Made by a program: the position numbers and the translations under genes. The notes beneath the pieces are model-generated. The model was not told the DNA's origin. It searched no databases and saw only the letters and a list, made by a program, of their open reading frames with translations. From CBDCGV01 sp965216955 (GTDB taxonomy: Bacteria; Bacteroidota; Bacteroidia; Chitinophagales; JADIYW01), in the NCBI GenBank assembly GCA_965216955.1, contig CBDCGV010000018.1, forward strand, positions 248,001-312,000: a stretch of 64,000 nucleotides of DNA, in the 5' to 3' direction. This document shows, piece by piece, positions 18,346 through 27,455 of the stretch (position 1 is its first letter; each line of letters opens with the position of its first letter).

Positions 18346-19140
18346 ATGTTTGATTCTAAAGATCAACTGACCAGACAAGTAAACCTTTATGATCCTCCTA
18401 AAAGGATATTATCATTGGTCCCTTCATTAACAGAACTTTTGTTTGACTTGAATTTAGGTGGTAGGATTATCGGACGCACTAAGTTTTGTATACATCCAAG
18501 AGATAAAATCAAAAGCCTCCCTGTAATCGGTGGAACTAAAAACCTAAACCTTGAAAAGATACGACAGCTCTCCCCTAGCCTTATCATTGCTAACAAAGAA
18601 GAAAATGATAAAAAACAAATAAAAGAGCTCGAACAAGAATTCCCTATTTGGATAAGTAACATATCGAACCTAAAGCAAAACTATGAAGCGATCCAAGAAA
18701 TCGGTCGAATAACAGGAACTTATCAAAAGGCAATTGACATTATTAAAAAATCAAAAGAGAATTTTAAATTCCTAGCGGAAACTCTTAATCAACAAACATC
18801 AAAAAAAACGGTCTATTTAATATGGAAAAATCCAATAATGGCAGTAGGTCATAATACTTTCATCAATGCAATGTTAGAACAATGTAAACTGGAAAATATA
18901 ATCCAGTCCGATAGATATCCAATTATAAGCGAAGAAAAACTAATAACTCTTAATCCTGAAGTTTTATTATTATCAACCGAACCATTCCCTTTCAAAAAAA
19001 ATCATATGTCTTATTTTAAGAACATATTACCGAATACAAATATACAATTGGTAAATGGAGAGTTCTTCTCTTGGTATGGAAGTAGGCTAATAAAAAGTCC
19101 AGAGTACTTTATTAATTTACATACCTTGTTAAAAGTATAG
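18346..19140 (+). CDS. helical-backbone metal receptor / BtuF-like substrate-binding protein
   Basis: A 264-residue protein of the TroA/BtuF-like periplasmic-binding superfamily. It opens with RILSLVPSLTELLFDLNL and GRTKFCIHP, the usual first lobe, and a long alpha-helical backbone separates the two lobes. There is no signal peptide or lipobox, so as annotated it would be cytoplasmic, unlike classical BtuF. That is common for the Bacteroidetes versions. No permease or ATPase is adjacent. Ligand unknown; a corrinoid or metal chelate is the family expectation. Confidence 0.75.
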   Translation: MFDSKDQLTRQVNLYDPPKRILSLVPSLTELLFDLNLGGRIIGRTKFCIHPRDKIKSLPVIGGTKNLNLEKIRQLSPSLIIANKEENDKKQIKELEQEFPIWISNISNLKQNYEAIQEIGRITGTYQKAIDIIKKSKENFKFLAETLNQQTSKKTVYLIWKNPIMAVGHNTFINAMLEQCKLENIIQSDRYPIISEEKLITLNPEVLLLSTEPFPFKKNHMSYFKNILPNTNIQLVNGEFFSWYGSRLIKSPEYFINLHTLLKV

Positions 19141-19146
19141 TTCTAA

Positions 19147-19746
19147 TTATTTTTTTGGTGCAACATTGGCCCAATTCTCTCCTCTTTCTATACGTTTCAA
19201 TTGTGTGCTAGAAACACCATACTTATTAGACAACCAAACCTTTGTTTTTCCTTTAAGCAAATACTTTTTTATCATAGCTACCTTACTTTCAGTAAGCTTA
19301 CTATTAGTAATCAAGCCATGATGTGGAATCTCGATACCTAATTTTTTACGTCGTTTCTTTACATATTCCCAATGCTCGTCTGGCGTAGCCCATTCTAAAT
19401 TTTTAGCTTTGTTATCAAGCTTATTGAAATTTTTATGCACTACAAAAATTTGCTTTTTACTTTTTCTATTAACAAATTTTTTAGCCACTTCTTTATGAAC
19501 AGAAATTGGTCGCACCTTTCCATCTTCAAACTGAATTCCAATTACATAACAACCACGGTTATCAATAGTGCCTTTCCTCAAATATTCATCCTTCGTGATT
19601 TTATCAACTGACTTTACTCGTCCTAAATTAGATACATAATACCTTTTCTTGACGGTTTTCAGCTTAAACCGCATTAGTTTCCATTCTTCACCCTTTCTGG
19701 GTTTAATTAAGGTAATTTTCTTTTTTCCCCCTTTTTTTAACGCCAT
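19147..19746 (-). CDS. NUMOD4 / HNH endonuclease-like protein
   Basis: About 199 residues. A basic N terminus is followed by a NUMOD4-type segment (EEWKLM, then YYVSNLGRVKSV). Next is an HNH-nuclease-like core with VHKEVAKKFV, VVHKNFNKLDNKAKNLEWAT (the His and two Asn that define HNH) and DEHW. A C-terminal helix-turn-helix (AMIKKYLLKGKTKVWLSNKY) follows. The architecture is that of homing-type endonucleases found in phage and mobile introns, but a free-standing chromosomal copy may be domesticated. I start at the ATG at 19746, because the longer frame to 19923 adds a hydrophobic, cysteine-rich stretch running into the aldolase promoter. Confidence 0.72.
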   Translation of the reverse strand: MALKKGGKKKITLIKPRKGEEWKLMRFKLKTVKKRYYVSNLGRVKSVDKITKDEYLRKGTIDNRGCYVIGIQFEDGKVRPISVHKEVAKKFVNRKSKKQIFVVHKNFNKLDNKAKNLEWATPDEHWEYVKKRRKKLGIEIPHHGLITNSKLTESKVAMIKKYLLKGKTKVWLSNKYGVSSTQLKRIERGENWANVAPKK

Positions 19747-19878
19747 AACTTTCTTTTTCGTAGGGAGTAATTCGTCTCTTTCAAAGGTCAATATAAATAG
19801 AATCTTTGTAATTGAAAAGTATAAATTCCAAATTTTAATCAAATGTCCAATCTTAGCAATGGTTAAAAACAACTTCCG

Positions 19879-19886
19879 TATATTTG
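19879..19886 (+). promoter_or_regulatory. -7 box (TATATTTG) for aldolase gene
   Basis: TATATTTG matches TAnnTTTG 22 bp upstream of the aldolase ATG, giving a short leader. It lies in the divergent spacer shared with the HNH gene. Confidence 0.5.
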
Positions 19887-19908
19887 ATGTCTCAAATAGA
19901 ATTATACA

Positions 19909-20970
19909 ATGACAACAGCACAAATAATAAAAACAATTGGCAAAGAGAATGCTAAATTCCTATTGGATCATACTTGTAAAACAGTAAAAAAAGAAAGTCT
20001 ACATCTTCCTGGTCCTGACTTTATAGAAAGAGTTTGGGAAGGTTCTAATAGAAATATACAAACGATTAAAAGTTTGGCAGAAATATACAATCACGGAAGA
20101 TTAGGTGGTACAGGATATATGTCTATTTTACCTGTAGATCAGGGCATTGAACATACCGCTGGAGCAAGCTTTGCTCCTAACCCCATTTATTTTGATCCTG
20201 AAAACATTGTAAAATTAGCTATTGAAGGAGGCTGCAATGCCGTTGCTTCCACTTATGGAGTATTGGCCTCGGTTGCAAGAAAATATGCACATAAAATCCC
20301 ATTCGTTGTTAAGATTAACCACAACGAATTACTTACCTATCCTAATTCTTACAACCAAATAATGTTTGGTAACATTAAAAACGCATGGGATATGGGGGCT
20401 AAGGCCGTTGGGGCAACCATCTATTTTGGTTCAGAAAATTCTAGAAGACAATTGGTAGAAGTTGCTGAGGCATTTGATTACGCTCATGAGTTAGGAATGG
20501 CAACTATTTTGTGGTGTTACTTAAGGAACAGCGGCTTCAAAAAAGATAATGTAGATTACCACACATCTGCTGACGTTACTTCACAAGCAAATCACTTGGG
20601 CGTAACCATTCAATCAGATATTATTAAACAAAAATTGCCTACTAATAATGGAGGGTTTACCGCCATCGGTTTTGCAAAGACACATAAAAATGTATACCGT
20701 CGTTTATCCTCTAATCATCCAATTGATTTATGTAGATATCAAGTTGCCAATTGTTATATGGGTAGAGCAGGGTTAATTAATTCAGGAGGTGCTTCTAGTG
20801 GAGCTTCTGATTTAGCTGAAGCCCTTGAAACTGCAATTATCAATAAAAGAGCTGGAGGAACAGGATTAATATCAGGGCGAAAAGCTTTCCAAAAAAGCAT
20901 GAAGGTTGGAGTACAGCTTCTAAATGCTATTCAAGATGTTTATTTAGATAAAAAAATAACAATAGCATAG
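19909..20970 (+). CDS. fbaB: class I fructose-bisphosphate aldolase
   Basis: A 353-residue DhnA/FbaB-type class I aldolase, which cleaves fructose-1,6-bisphosphate in glycolysis through a Schiff-base lysine and needs no metal. Family signatures include LGGTGYMSILPVDQGIEHTA, VVKINHNELLTYPN, VGATIYFGSENSRRQ and the SDIIKQKLPTNNGGF region that is close to the reactive lysine. The C-terminal phosphate-binding region GLINSGGASSGASDLAEA is also present. It lies 36 bp before accD and both may share a transcript from the TATATTTG box. Confidence 0.92.
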   Translation: MTTAQIIKTIGKENAKFLLDHTCKTVKKESLHLPGPDFIERVWEGSNRNIQTIKSLAEIYNHGRLGGTGYMSILPVDQGIEHTAGASFAPNPIYFDPENIVKLAIEGGCNAVASTYGVLASVARKYAHKIPFVVKINHNELLTYPNSYNQIMFGNIKNAWDMGAKAVGATIYFGSENSRRQLVEVAEAFDYAHELGMATILWCYLRNSGFKKDNVDYHTSADVTSQANHLGVTIQSDIIKQKLPTNNGGFTAIGFAKTHKNVYRRLSSNHPIDLCRYQVANCYMGRAGLINSGGASSGASDLAEALETAIINKRAGGTGLISGRKAFQKSMKVGVQLLNAIQDVYLDKKITIA

Positions 20971-21006
20971 CTATAGCTATTTAGCTTTAATGATTAAAAG
21001 CTTACC

Positions 21007-21861
21007 ATGAGTTGGTTCAAGCGCATAAAAGACGGGATTACTACCCGAACACAAGAAAAAAAAGAAGTACCAGAAGGAATCTGGCATCAATGTCCTTCTT
21101 GTAAGAAAGCAATTGCTGTAAAAGATCATGTAGAATGTCTTTATACCTGTCCTGATTGCAATCATCATGACAGAATTAATTCTAGACAATACTTTGAAAT
21201 TCTTTTTGATGAGCAAGAATTCGATTTACATTTCAACAATATTAGAACTCTTGATGTATTAGACTTCAACGATAGAAAATCTTATAAAAATAGATTAGAT
21301 GAAGCTTATAAAAATAGTGGTTTGGATGAAGCCATTCAAATAGCGAGTGGAAACCTAAATAATATTCCTGTTGTAATTGGATGTATGGATTTTACATTTA
21401 TTGGAGGGTCTATGGGAAGTGTGGTTGGAGAAAAAATTGCCAAAGCAGTTGATTTAGCTATAAAAAATAGCGCTCCACTAGTATTAATCTCTAAATCTGG
21501 TGGTGCAAGAATGATGGAGTCCACTTTCTCATTAATGCAAATGGTTAAAACTACAGCAAAATTGACTCAATTATCACAAGCTCAATTGCCATACATTTCC
21601 CTTATGACAGATCCTACAACTGGTGGAGTTTCTGCCTCCTATGCTATGCTGGGAGATTTAAACATAGCAGAGCCAGGAGCATTAATAGGTTTTGCAGGAC
21701 CAAGAGTTATACAAGAAACCATAAAAAAAGAACTGCCTGAAGGTTTTCAAAGAGCAGAATCACTCTTAGAACATGGCTTCTTGGACTTTATTGTGCATAG
21801 AAAAGACCTAAAATCAAAATTATCTGATGTACTAGAAATGTTAATGTGTTATAAAAAATAG
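21007..21861 (+). CDS. accD: acetyl-CoA carboxylase carboxyltransferase subunit beta
   Basis: A 284-residue AccD. The zinc ribbon is complete, with Cys29, Cys32, Cys48 and Cys51. The crotonase-fold carboxyltransferase domain has GGSMGSVVGEKI, SGGARMMES and TTGGVSASYAMLGD. With AccA and biotinylated AccC/AccB it makes malonyl-CoA for fatty-acid synthesis. accA is not in this window. It follows fbaB closely. Confidence 0.95.
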   Translation: MSWFKRIKDGITTRTQEKKEVPEGIWHQCPSCKKAIAVKDHVECLYTCPDCNHHDRINSRQYFEILFDEQEFDLHFNNIRTLDVLDFNDRKSYKNRLDEAYKNSGLDEAIQIASGNLNNIPVVIGCMDFTFIGGSMGSVVGEKIAKAVDLAIKNSAPLVLISKSGGARMMESTFSLMQMVKTTAKLTQLSQAQLPYISLMTDPTTGGVSASYAMLGDLNIAEPGALIGFAGPRVIQETIKKELPEGFQRAESLLEHGFLDFIVHRKDLKSKLSDVLEMLMCYKK

Positions 21862-22014
21862 AAGTTTAATAGCTGCTTGGAAAAGATATAAAGCAATAAC
21901 TATTTAACGCTCAAAGCACCAAACAAGGAACCGTTTAATAATAATAAGATTGTAACAAATCAATTGTTTTTATTTTAATTTATTGTTACTCGGCTAAAAA
22001 CCGCTAAAATTCAC

Positions 22015-22022
22015 TAACTTTG
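22015..22022 (+). promoter_or_regulatory. -7 box (TAACTTTG) for rpsO
   Basis: TAACTTTG matches TAnnTTTG 44 bp upstream of the rpsO ATG, and a rho-independent terminator closes the unit after rpsO. This supports monocistronic transcription. Confidence 0.6.
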
Positions 22023-22066
22023 CATCTTTAATTTAAAGAGGACACAAAGAAATTATTAAGAACAAG

Positions 22067-22336
22067 ATGAGTATTACAACAGAAAAGAAGAAAGAGATTT
22101 TTAAAGAATTTGGCGGATCTGAGACCAATACAGGTTCAGTAGAAGCTCAAGTTGCACTTCTAACACACAGAATTAATCACATCTCTCAACATTTGAGAAA
22201 TCAGAGAAAAGACCACTCTTCAACAAGATCACTATATAAAATGGTAGGAAGAAGAAAGAGTCTATTAAAATATTTAGCTAATAAAGATATCAATAGATAT
22301 AGAGCTATTATTGAAAAGCTCAACTTGAGAAAATAA
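22067..22336 (+). CDS. rpsO: 30S ribosomal protein S15
   Basis: An 89-residue S15 of normal length, with the conserved TGSVEAQVALLTHRI segment, the HxxDHSSTRSL element (KDHSSTRSLYKMV) and the RRKSLLKYL rRNA-binding helix. It binds 16S rRNA early in assembly. rpsO-pnp is a widespread gene order, and pnp follows here after a terminator. Confidence 0.97.
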   Translation: MSITTEKKKEIFKEFGGSETNTGSVEAQVALLTHRINHISQHLRNQRKDHSSTRSLYKMVGRRKSLLKYLANKDINRYRAIIEKLNLRK

Positions 22337-22342
22337 TCCATA

Positions 22343-22372
22343 ATAAGCGAGAAATTCTCGCTTTATTTTTTT
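22343..22372 (+). terminator. intrinsic terminator after rpsO
   Basis: AAGCGAG (22345-22351) pairs with CTCGCTT (22357-22363) and is followed by a T-rich tract, 8 bp after the rpsO stop. Confidence 0.8.
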
Positions 22373-22473
22373 GAGTTGAAGTTGTTTTACATTTTTTCAT
22401 ATTACCACTTTAGCAAGATACTTTGAATTTCATTATTGCTTTAATTAAAATAAAGCACTTAAAAATATAAACT

Positions 22474-24609
22474 ATGCAATTACCTACTTTCTCCAAAACA
22501 ATAACTCTTAATAATAAAAATATCACTATCGAAACAGGTAAAATGGCTCGACAAGCTCACGGAGCTGTCACCGTTAAATGTGGAAATGCCGTTTTACTGG
22601 CTACAGTGGTTTCAAATAAAGAGGTTAAAGAGGGTGCTGGCTTTTTCCCATTAACAGTCCAATATCAAGAAAAATTTGCATCAGCAGGAAGAATCCCTGG
22701 TAGCTTTCAAAGAAGAGAAGGAAGAATATCTAACTATGAAATTTTAGTAAGCCGACTTATTGACAGAGCTATAAGACCTCTATTTCCAGATGGTTATATG
22801 AATGAAACTCAAGTATTAATCACACTTGTTTCATTTGATGAAGAGGTAATGCCTGATGCACTTGCAGGACTAGCTGCTTCAGCAGCATTAACCATCTCAG
22901 ACATTCCTTTTAATGGTCCCATTTCAGAAGTTAGAGTTGCAAAAATAGGAGATAATTTTGTGGTTAACCCTACTCGAAGTGAATTAGAAAATGCTTCACT
23001 TGAAGTTATTGTTGGAGCAACTGAAGCAGATGTAACAATGGTTGAAGGGGAAGCGAAAGAGTGTTCCGAGGAAGATCTAATCGAAGCTATTAAAACAGGC
23101 CATGCAGCAATAAAAGAACAATGTAAAACTCAAATAGCATTAGCAGAAGAATGTGGTAAAGTAAAAAGAGAGATTGCAATAGCAGAAGGCGATGAAACGT
23201 TGAAAAACACTATTGAAAATGCATGTAAAGAAGGTATATATGAAGTTGCTAAAAGTGGCTTGTCAAAACCCGAACGAAAAGAAGGATTCAAAAAAGTAAA
23301 GCAAGCCTTTTTAGATACTTTTAGTGAAGAAGAATTAGAAGAACTAAATACAGATCTTTTTGAAGAGTACTACTATAAGCTTGAAAAGGAAACCATTAGA
23401 GACATGGTACTCACAGATAAAACCAGATTGGATGGAAGGGCGTTCGATGAAATTAGAGGGTTAAATATTGAAGTAGATACCCTACCATCTCCTCACGGTT
23501 CTGCCCTATTTACTAGAGGAGAAACACAATCCTTAACAACAGTAACCTTAGGAACAAAATCTGATGAACAACTAATAGATAAGCCTGAAGGCGTTTCTTT
23601 TAATAGATTCATGTTGCATTACAACTTCCCACCTTTTTGCACCGGAGAAGCAAAACCTATAAGAGGTACTTCCAGAAGAGAAATTGGACATGGAAACTTA
23701 GCATGGAGGTCCATTAAACAAATGATGCCATCTGAAGAAGCAAACCCATATACTATAAGAGTAGTATCTGATATTCTTGAATCAAACGGTTCTTCGTCAA
23801 TGGCTACGGTTTGTGCAGGCTCTCTAGCATTAATGGATGCTGGAGTCAAAATGAAAAAACATGTATCAGGTATCGCAATGGGGATGATCGCCGATGATAA
23901 AGGAAGATATGCTGTTTTATCTGATATTTTGGGAGATGAGGACCATTTAGGTGATATGGATTTTAAAGTAACTGGAACGAAGGATGGGATCTGTGCTTGT
24001 CAAATGGATATCAAAGTAGATGGTTTATCTTATGAAGTTTTAGCAGAAGCACTTTCTCAAGCAAAAAAAGGAAGAATACATATCCTTGATGCAATGGAAA
24101 ATACCATAGCTGCACCGAGAGAAAATGTAAAACCCCATGCCCCAAGAATTATTTCTATGGATATTCCTGGTGAGTTTATTGGCGCAGTAATTGGTCCTGG
24201 CGGTAAAGTGATACAGGAATTGCAAGAAAAAACACAGACGCAAATAAATATCGAAGAGATCAAAGAAGATGGAACTTCTATAGGTCGTGTATATATCTAT
24301 GCAACGAATGAAGACAACTTAAAAGCTGCCAAAAAGAAAATTGATGGAATAACAGCAATTCCAGAAGTAGGAGAAACATATGAAGCAGAAGTGAAATCAA
24401 TTATGCCTTATGGTGCTTTTGTAGAGTTCTTACCAGGTAAACAAGGCCTTCTACATATTTCAGAAATTAGTTGGACAAGATTAGAGAATATGGATGGCGT
24501 TATGAGTGAAGGTGATAGCGTAAAAGTTAAACTTTTAGACATTGATAATAAAGGTCGATTCAAGCTTTCTAGAAAAGTACTTTTACCAAAGCCTGAGATG
24601 AATAATTAA
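22474..24609 (+). CDS. pnp: polyribonucleotide nucleotidyltransferase (PNPase)
   Basis: A 711-residue PNPase with two RNase PH domains separated by an alpha-helical linker, then KH (ISMDIPGEFIGAVIGPGGKV) and S1 (YEAEVKSIMPYGAFVEF) RNA-binding domains. The conserved FNRFMLHYNFPPFCTGEAKP and GDEDHLGDMDFKVTGT segments lie in the second, catalytic PH domain. It degrades mRNA phosphorolytically from the 3' end. Length and domain order are normal. Confidence 0.97.
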   Translation: MQLPTFSKTITLNNKNITIETGKMARQAHGAVTVKCGNAVLLATVVSNKEVKEGAGFFPLTVQYQEKFASAGRIPGSFQRREGRISNYEILVSRLIDRAIRPLFPDGYMNETQVLITLVSFDEEVMPDALAGLAASAALTISDIPFNGPISEVRVAKIGDNFVVNPTRSELENASLEVIVGATEADVTMVEGEAKECSEEDLIEAIKTGHAAIKEQCKTQIALAEECGKVKREIAIAEGDETLKNTIENACKEGIYEVAKSGLSKPERKEGFKKVKQAFLDTFSEEELEELNTDLFEEYYYKLEKETIRDMVLTDKTRLDGRAFDEIRGLNIEVDTLPSPHGSALFTRGETQSLTTVTLGTKSDEQLIDKPEGVSFNRFMLHYNFPPFCTGEAKPIRGTSRREIGHGNLAWRSIKQMMPSEEANPYTIRVVSDILESNGSSSMATVCAGSLALMDAGVKMKKHVSGIAMGMIADDKGRYAVLSDILGDEDHLGDMDFKVTGTKDGICACQMDIKVDGLSYEVLAEALSQAKKGRIHILDAMENTIAAPRENVKPHAPRIISMDIPGEFIGAVIGPGGKVIQELQEKTQTQINIEEIKEDGTSIGRVYIYATNEDNLKAAKKKIDGITAIPEVGETYEAEVKSIMPYGAFVEFLPGKQGLLHISEISWTRLENMDGVMSEGDSVKVKLLDIDNKGRFKLSRKVLLPKPEMNN

Positions 24610-24843
24610 TTATTAGCGCTTCATCAATCCAGGTTATTTACATGGTTGATTGGCTACTAATAAAGAGTCCATAATTTTTCTTCAAAGCCACTAAAAAATA
24701 ATTTGTTCTAAGTTTTGCCTGTCCAAGGCTCAAATTAGGTTATGTCCTATATGACACTCAATCAATAAATTATTGCGTTTCTCACAACAGTTTTTAACAT
24801 TATGTTAAGATTTTGGTTACATAACTGAAACCTTTTGACGTTT

Positions 24844-24855
24844 CTTTACGTAAAG
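24844..24855. promoter_or_regulatory. 12-bp perfect palindrome upstream of sigma factor gene
   Basis: CTTTACGTAAAG is a perfect 12-bp palindrome 40 bp before the sigma-factor ATG. It is a plausible operator, but no cognate regulator is known. The rest of the 24610-24895 spacer shows only an imperfect hairpin near 24624-24652. Confidence 0.3.
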
Positions 24856-24895
24856 TTATAAGATGAACGAATTTTATACTTAACCTATTTATCTT

Positions 24896-25774
24896 ATGAA
24901 ACAACTAAAAATTACTACAAAAATAACCTCTCGAGACAGCGATTCTATTGACAAATACCTAAATGAAATTGCAAAACTGCCACTTATTACCGATGAAGAA
25001 GAAGTTAAGCTTGCCAAAGAAATAAAGAAAGGCAATGCTCTAGCCTTAAATCAATTGGTAAAAGCCAATTTGCGATTTGTAGTTTCGGTAGCCAAACAGT
25101 ATCAAAACCAAGGATTATCCTTAAATGACCTAATTAATGAGGGTAACATGGGGCTTATAAAAGCAGCCTCTAAATTTGATGAAACTAAAGGGTTTAAATT
25201 TATTTCCTATGCGGTTTGGTGGATCAGGCAGTCAATTTTACAGGCTCTAATTGAGCAACCGAGAATTGTAAGGCTACCAATGAACAAGGCTACATTCTAT
25301 AACAAGCTTAATAAGGCCAGCAATGAGTTTGAACAAAAGCATCAAAGAGAACCTTCTGATGAAGAATTGGCAGAAATATTAGAAATCAAAAAGGAAGAAT
25401 TAAACTATTTAAAAGCAAGTTTAAGCTTTCATATTTCTGTAGATGCTCCCGTTTCGAAAAACGGGGATGATTCTGACGGAAACAGTAGCTTAGACCTGAT
25501 GTCGGACAATAGTATAAGCTCTCCGTCTGAAGAATTAGACCAAGAGTCAATGCAAACCGATATTTTGTATGCTCTAAAATCACTTTCAGAAAGAGAACTG
25601 CAAATTATCCAATATTATTTCGGATTAAATAAATTACGTCAAAGCTACAGCCTTGATGAAATTGGCAATAAGTTAGGTCTGACAAGAGAACGTGTTAGAC
25701 AACTAAAAGATAAAGCCATTCGAAAAATTAGAAGAAATTCTAATTGTAAAAACCTTAAAACATATTTGAATTAA
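24896..25774 (+). CDS. rpoD: primary sigma-70 family RNA polymerase sigma factor
   Basis: A 292-residue sigma-70 protein of the short Bacteroidetes primary type, which lacks the long region 1.1 and non-conserved insert. Region 1.2 (SIDKYLNEIAKLPLITDEEE), region 2 (FDETKGFKFISYAVWWIRQS) and the region 4.2 helix-turn-helix (YSLDEIGNKLGLTRERVRQL) are clear. In this phylum the homologue directs transcription from TTTG / TAnnTTTG promoters, many of which occur in this window. A long 286-bp upstream region and a strong terminator mark it as its own unit. Confidence 0.92.
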   Translation: MKQLKITTKITSRDSDSIDKYLNEIAKLPLITDEEEVKLAKEIKKGNALALNQLVKANLRFVVSVAKQYQNQGLSLNDLINEGNMGLIKAASKFDETKGFKFISYAVWWIRQSILQALIEQPRIVRLPMNKATFYNKLNKASNEFEQKHQREPSDEELAEILEIKKEELNYLKASLSFHISVDAPVSKNGDDSDGNSSLDLMSDNSISSPSEELDQESMQTDILYALKSLSERELQIIQYYFGLNKLRQSYSLDEIGNKLGLTRERVRQLKDKAIRKIRRNSNCKNLKTYLN

Positions 25775-25798
25775 TCACACTTAGTTTTCTCATGATAA

Positions 25799-25832
25799 AA
25801 TAGGGCGTTGAATTTTCAGCGCCCTATTTTTA
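25799..25832 (+). terminator. intrinsic terminator after sigma factor gene
   Basis: AATAGGGCG (25799-25807) pairs with CGCCCTATT (25820-25828), followed by a T-tract. It separates the sigma factor gene from the suf operon. Confidence 0.85.
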
Positions 25833-25915
25833 TTACATCATAGAGCAACAGTAATTTAATGTTATTTTGAAGTAACATTCTAATATTCATTGAACATAAT
25901 TCCTCTTAAAAATGT

Positions 25916-25923
25916 TACTTTTG
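25916..25923 (+). promoter_or_regulatory. -7 box (TACTTTTG) for suf operon
   Basis: TACTTTTG fits TAnnTTTG and lies 68 bp before the sufB start. A TTGAAC element at about 25890 is near the distance expected for the -33 region. No repressor site could be identified. Confidence 0.5.
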
Positions 25924-25991
25924 TGTCGTTATTTTTATTTAGACAAAATATAAATAAGGTTTTTTATTAAATTTAAATTCAAGTCGTAAAA

Positions 25992-27434
25992 GTGGAAGAG
26001 CAGGAATTATTAGAAGAAATCACGTCATCTGAATACAAGTATGGATTTGTTTCTGACATTGAAATGGAAACAGCTCCTAAAGGCTTGAATGAAGATATTG
26101 TGCGTTTCATCTCTGCAAAAAAAAATGAACCACAATGGATGTTAGACTGGAGATTAAAAGCATTTGATACTTGGAAAAAAATGAAGGAGCCAAATTGGCC
26201 AAATGTGCACTACCCTCCTATTAATTTTCAGGATATTATCTATTATGCTGCTCCCAAAGAAAAAAAAGAGCTAAAAAGCTTAGATGAAGTTGATCCTGAA
26301 CTCCTAAAAACTTTCGAAAAACTGGGCATTTCTTTAGATGAACAAAAAAGGTTGACAGGAGTAGCTGTAGATGCTGTAATAGATAGCGTTTCTGTGAAAA
26401 CTACTTTCCAAGAAACGCTAAAAGAAAAGGGAATCATTTTTTGCTCTATGAGCGAAGCTATTCAGGATCATCCAGAACTAGTAAAAAAATATATTGGAAG
26501 TGTAGTTCCGATAAAAGATAATTTTTATGCCGCACTTAATAGTGCTGTTTTTAGTGATGGGTCTTTTTGTTACATTCCTAAAGGAGTAAGATGCCCTATG
26601 GAGCTTTCTACCTATTTTAGAATTAATGCTGCCAATACCGGACAATTTGAAAGAACACTTGTTGTTGCGGATGAAAGCAGTTATGTAAGTTACTTGGAAG
26701 GTTGTACTGCACCAATGCGAGATGAAAATCAATTGCATGCTGCTGTAGTGGAATTAGTTGCCATGGACAATGCCGAGATCAAATACTCTACAGTTCAAAA
26801 TTGGTATCCTGGAGACAAAGATGGTAAAGGTGGCATATATAATTTTGTGACCAAAAGAGGATTTTGCAAGGGACATAATTCAAAGATTTCTTGGACTCAA
26901 GTGGAAACGGGATCCGCTATAACTTGGAAATATCCAAGCTGTATTTTAAAAGGCGATAATTCAGTCGGAGAATTCTATTCTGTTGCAGTAACCAATAATC
27001 ATCAACAAGCAGATACAGGTACTAAAATGATTCATATTGGCAAAAACACTAGAAGCAGAATTGTTTCTAAGGGAATTTCTGCAGGAAAGAGCCATAATAG
27101 TTATAGAGGGCTGGTTAAAATATTTAAAGGGGCTACAAATGCAAGAAATTTTTCGCAATGTGACTCTTTATTGATGGGAGATCAATGTGGTGCACATACC
27201 TTCCCTTACTTAGAAATAGGGAACAACTCTGCAAATGTCGAGCATGAAGCTACAACATCTAAAATCAGTGAAGATGTCCTATTCTATTGTGAACAAAGAG
27301 GATTAGACGAAGAAAAAGCTGTAGAAATGATTGTAAATGGCTATTGCAAAGAAGTACTAAACAAATTACCTATGGAATTTGCAGTTGAAGCTCAAAAATT
27401 ACTTGCACTTTCTCTAGAAGGAAGCGTTGGATAA
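25992..27434 (+). CDS. sufB: Fe-S cluster assembly scaffold SufB
   Basis: A 480-residue SufB, part of the SufBC2D scaffold that assembles Fe-S clusters from SufS/SufE-derived sulfur. Conserved stretches include FCYIPKGVRCPMELSTYFRI, YLEGCTAPMRDENQLHAAVV, QNWYPGDKDGKGGIYNFVTK and the C-terminal ISEDVLFYCEQRGLDEEKA. The start is GTG at 25992; no nearby ATG fits. It is first in a compact suf operon extending to 31490. Confidence 0.96.
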   Translation: MEEQELLEEITSSEYKYGFVSDIEMETAPKGLNEDIVRFISAKKNEPQWMLDWRLKAFDTWKKMKEPNWPNVHYPPINFQDIIYYAAPKEKKELKSLDEVDPELLKTFEKLGISLDEQKRLTGVAVDAVIDSVSVKTTFQETLKEKGIIFCSMSEAIQDHPELVKKYIGSVVPIKDNFYAALNSAVFSDGSFCYIPKGVRCPMELSTYFRINAANTGQFERTLVVADESSYVSYLEGCTAPMRDENQLHAAVVELVAMDNAEIKYSTVQNWYPGDKDGKGGIYNFVTKRGFCKGHNSKISWTQVETGSAITWKYPSCILKGDNSVGEFYSVAVTNNHQQADTGTKMIHIGKNTRSRIVSKGISAGKSHNSYRGLVKIFKGATNARNFSQCDSLLMGDQCGAHTFPYLEIGNNSANVEHEATTSKISEDVLFYCEQRGLDEEKAVEMIVNGYCKEVLNKLPMEFAVEAQKLLALSLEGSVG

Positions 27435-27455
27435 AAAATAAAGTTGAAAATAAAT

